This document shows, one piece after another, positions 63,674 through 64,000 of a stretch of DNA of 64,000 bases. Both the position numbers and the translations under genes were made by a program. The notes beneath the pieces are model-generated. The model made no database searches and was not told where the DNA came from. It was given only the letters and a program-made list of their open reading frames with translations. Position 1 is the stretch's first letter. Each line of letters starts with the position of its first letter. Source of the DNA: a virus; IMG/VR virus record IMGVR_UViG_3300017727_001923, positions 1-64,000 of that record; one strand, 5' to 3'.

Positions 63674-64000
63674 ATGACAATAACAATGCTGAAATCTAAA
63701 ATCCATGGTGCAAAAGTGACTGAGTGTGATTTGCATTATGAAGGGTCAATCAAAATTGACCGTTTCTGGATGAAAAAAGTCGGAATCCTTCCCAACGAAC
63801 AAGTAGATGTTGTTAACCTAAATACAGGTGGACGATGGACTACTTATGCTATCGAAGGAGAAACATGGCAAATTGGTGTCAATGGTGCGGGTGCAAGATT
63901 AGCTGTACCTGAAGATGAACTAATCATCATGGCATACTGTCAAGTTTCTACCCTGAGAGCAAGAACTCTATCCCCCAAAATATTAATAAACAAAGAGATG
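63674..64000 (+). CDS. panD: Aspartate 1-decarboxylase PanD, 3'-truncated by window edge
   Basis: The 109 codons visible run off the window; the full protein is usually about 126 residues. Active features are all present: Lys9 and His11 (KSKIH), Tyr22, the self-cleavage pair Gly24-Ser25 (HYEGS) that makes the pyruvoyl group, Arg54 and Tyr58 (GRWTTYAIE), and the VNGAGA loop. PanD converts aspartate to beta-alanine, a pantothenate/CoA precursor. It is pyruvoyl-dependent and matures by self-processing. A phage copy may boost CoA supply or act as a regulator. Its end cannot be seen. Confidence 0.88.
   Translation, partial: MTITMLKSKIHGAKVTECDLHYEGSIKIDRFWMKKVGILPNEQVDVVNLNTGGRWTTYAIEGETWQIGVNGAGARLAVPEDELIIMAYCQVSTLRARTLSPKILINKEM

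Noticed and set aside
1-64000. CRISPR arrays, insertion sequences, tRNA genes, photosynthesis genes, integrase
   Set aside because: None seen on either strand. The window is a lytic-type T4-like genome with no mobile-element ends.

Overview
The window is a segment of a marine T4-like (myovirus) phage genome. It contains a near-complete T4-type replication, recombination and late-transcription core: UvsW (partial), sigma factor gp55, gp47/gp46 nuclease, sliding clamp gp45, clamp loader gp44/gp62, RegA, DNA polymerase gp43, UvsX and helicase gp41. T4-style late promoters (TATAAATA) are also present. The AT-rich composition, ThyX, a phage bS21 ribosomal protein, Hsp20, MazG, dCMP deaminase, NrdA/NrdB and curli-type genes suggest a pelagimyophage (SAR11-infecting, HTVC008M-like). 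The host is inferred, not shown. Nearly every gene is on the + strand, with 1-8 bp overlaps; one small gene (26918-27229) is on the - strand.

Layout. 1-9.3 kb: uvsW, a B12/radical-SAM protein, a 2OG oxygenase, a cytidylyltransferase-like protein, gp55, a DUF6580-like membrane protein, gp47, gp46 and gp45. 9.4-13.9 kb: gp44, MazG, dCMP deaminase, gp62, RegA, a cupin and Hsp20. 14.76-15.07 kb: a promoter-driven, terminator-ended structured non-coding RNA. 15.1-24.4 kb: gp43, a primase-like protein, a UDP-sugar epimerase/dehydrogenase pair, uvsX, gp41 and thyX. 24.4-27.2 kb: small genes and bS21.

27.3-33.5 kb is a compact late island behind a TATAAATA box: two small membrane proteins, CsgF, CsgG, a curlin-like secreted protein, a FecR-domain protein, a small exported protein, a CHASE2-class III nucleotide cyclase and a 2OG oxygenase. 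It reads as a complete secretion plus envelope-sensing and second-messenger cassette and is the strongest candidate for an undescribed system. 33.6-40.3 kb is an early region of small proteins under near-identical promoters, with HNH, DUF932, ATP-grasp, two HExxH proteins and a PD-(D/E)XK nuclease.

40.3-50.4 kb is a late block. Most of its proteins begin with a short T4-like capsid-targeting sequence ending in [LI]-x-E, so they are predicted to be packaged in the head; they include a ligase-like KxDG protein and a TxGH nucleotidyltransferase. 50.4-56.0 kb: a fatty-acid desaturase, an acyl-adenylate-ligase relative, two YkgJ-like Cys-rich proteins, an asparagine-synthase-like protein and a 3TM holin. 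56.1-61.7 kb: NrdA with an inserted glutaredoxin domain, NrdB, a GIY-YIG-like nuclease, a second AMP-binding ligase and an SGNH-like protein. 61.7-64.0 kb: more small early genes, and at the window edge a phage aspartate decarboxylase (PanD) with its catalytic residues.

Genome-wide signals: about 20 sigma-70 promoters, almost all with exactly 17-bp spacers; several genes whose start codon coincides with the predicted transcription start; apparent absence of GATC; and strict codon choice at Gly-Pro and Pro-Gly pairs.
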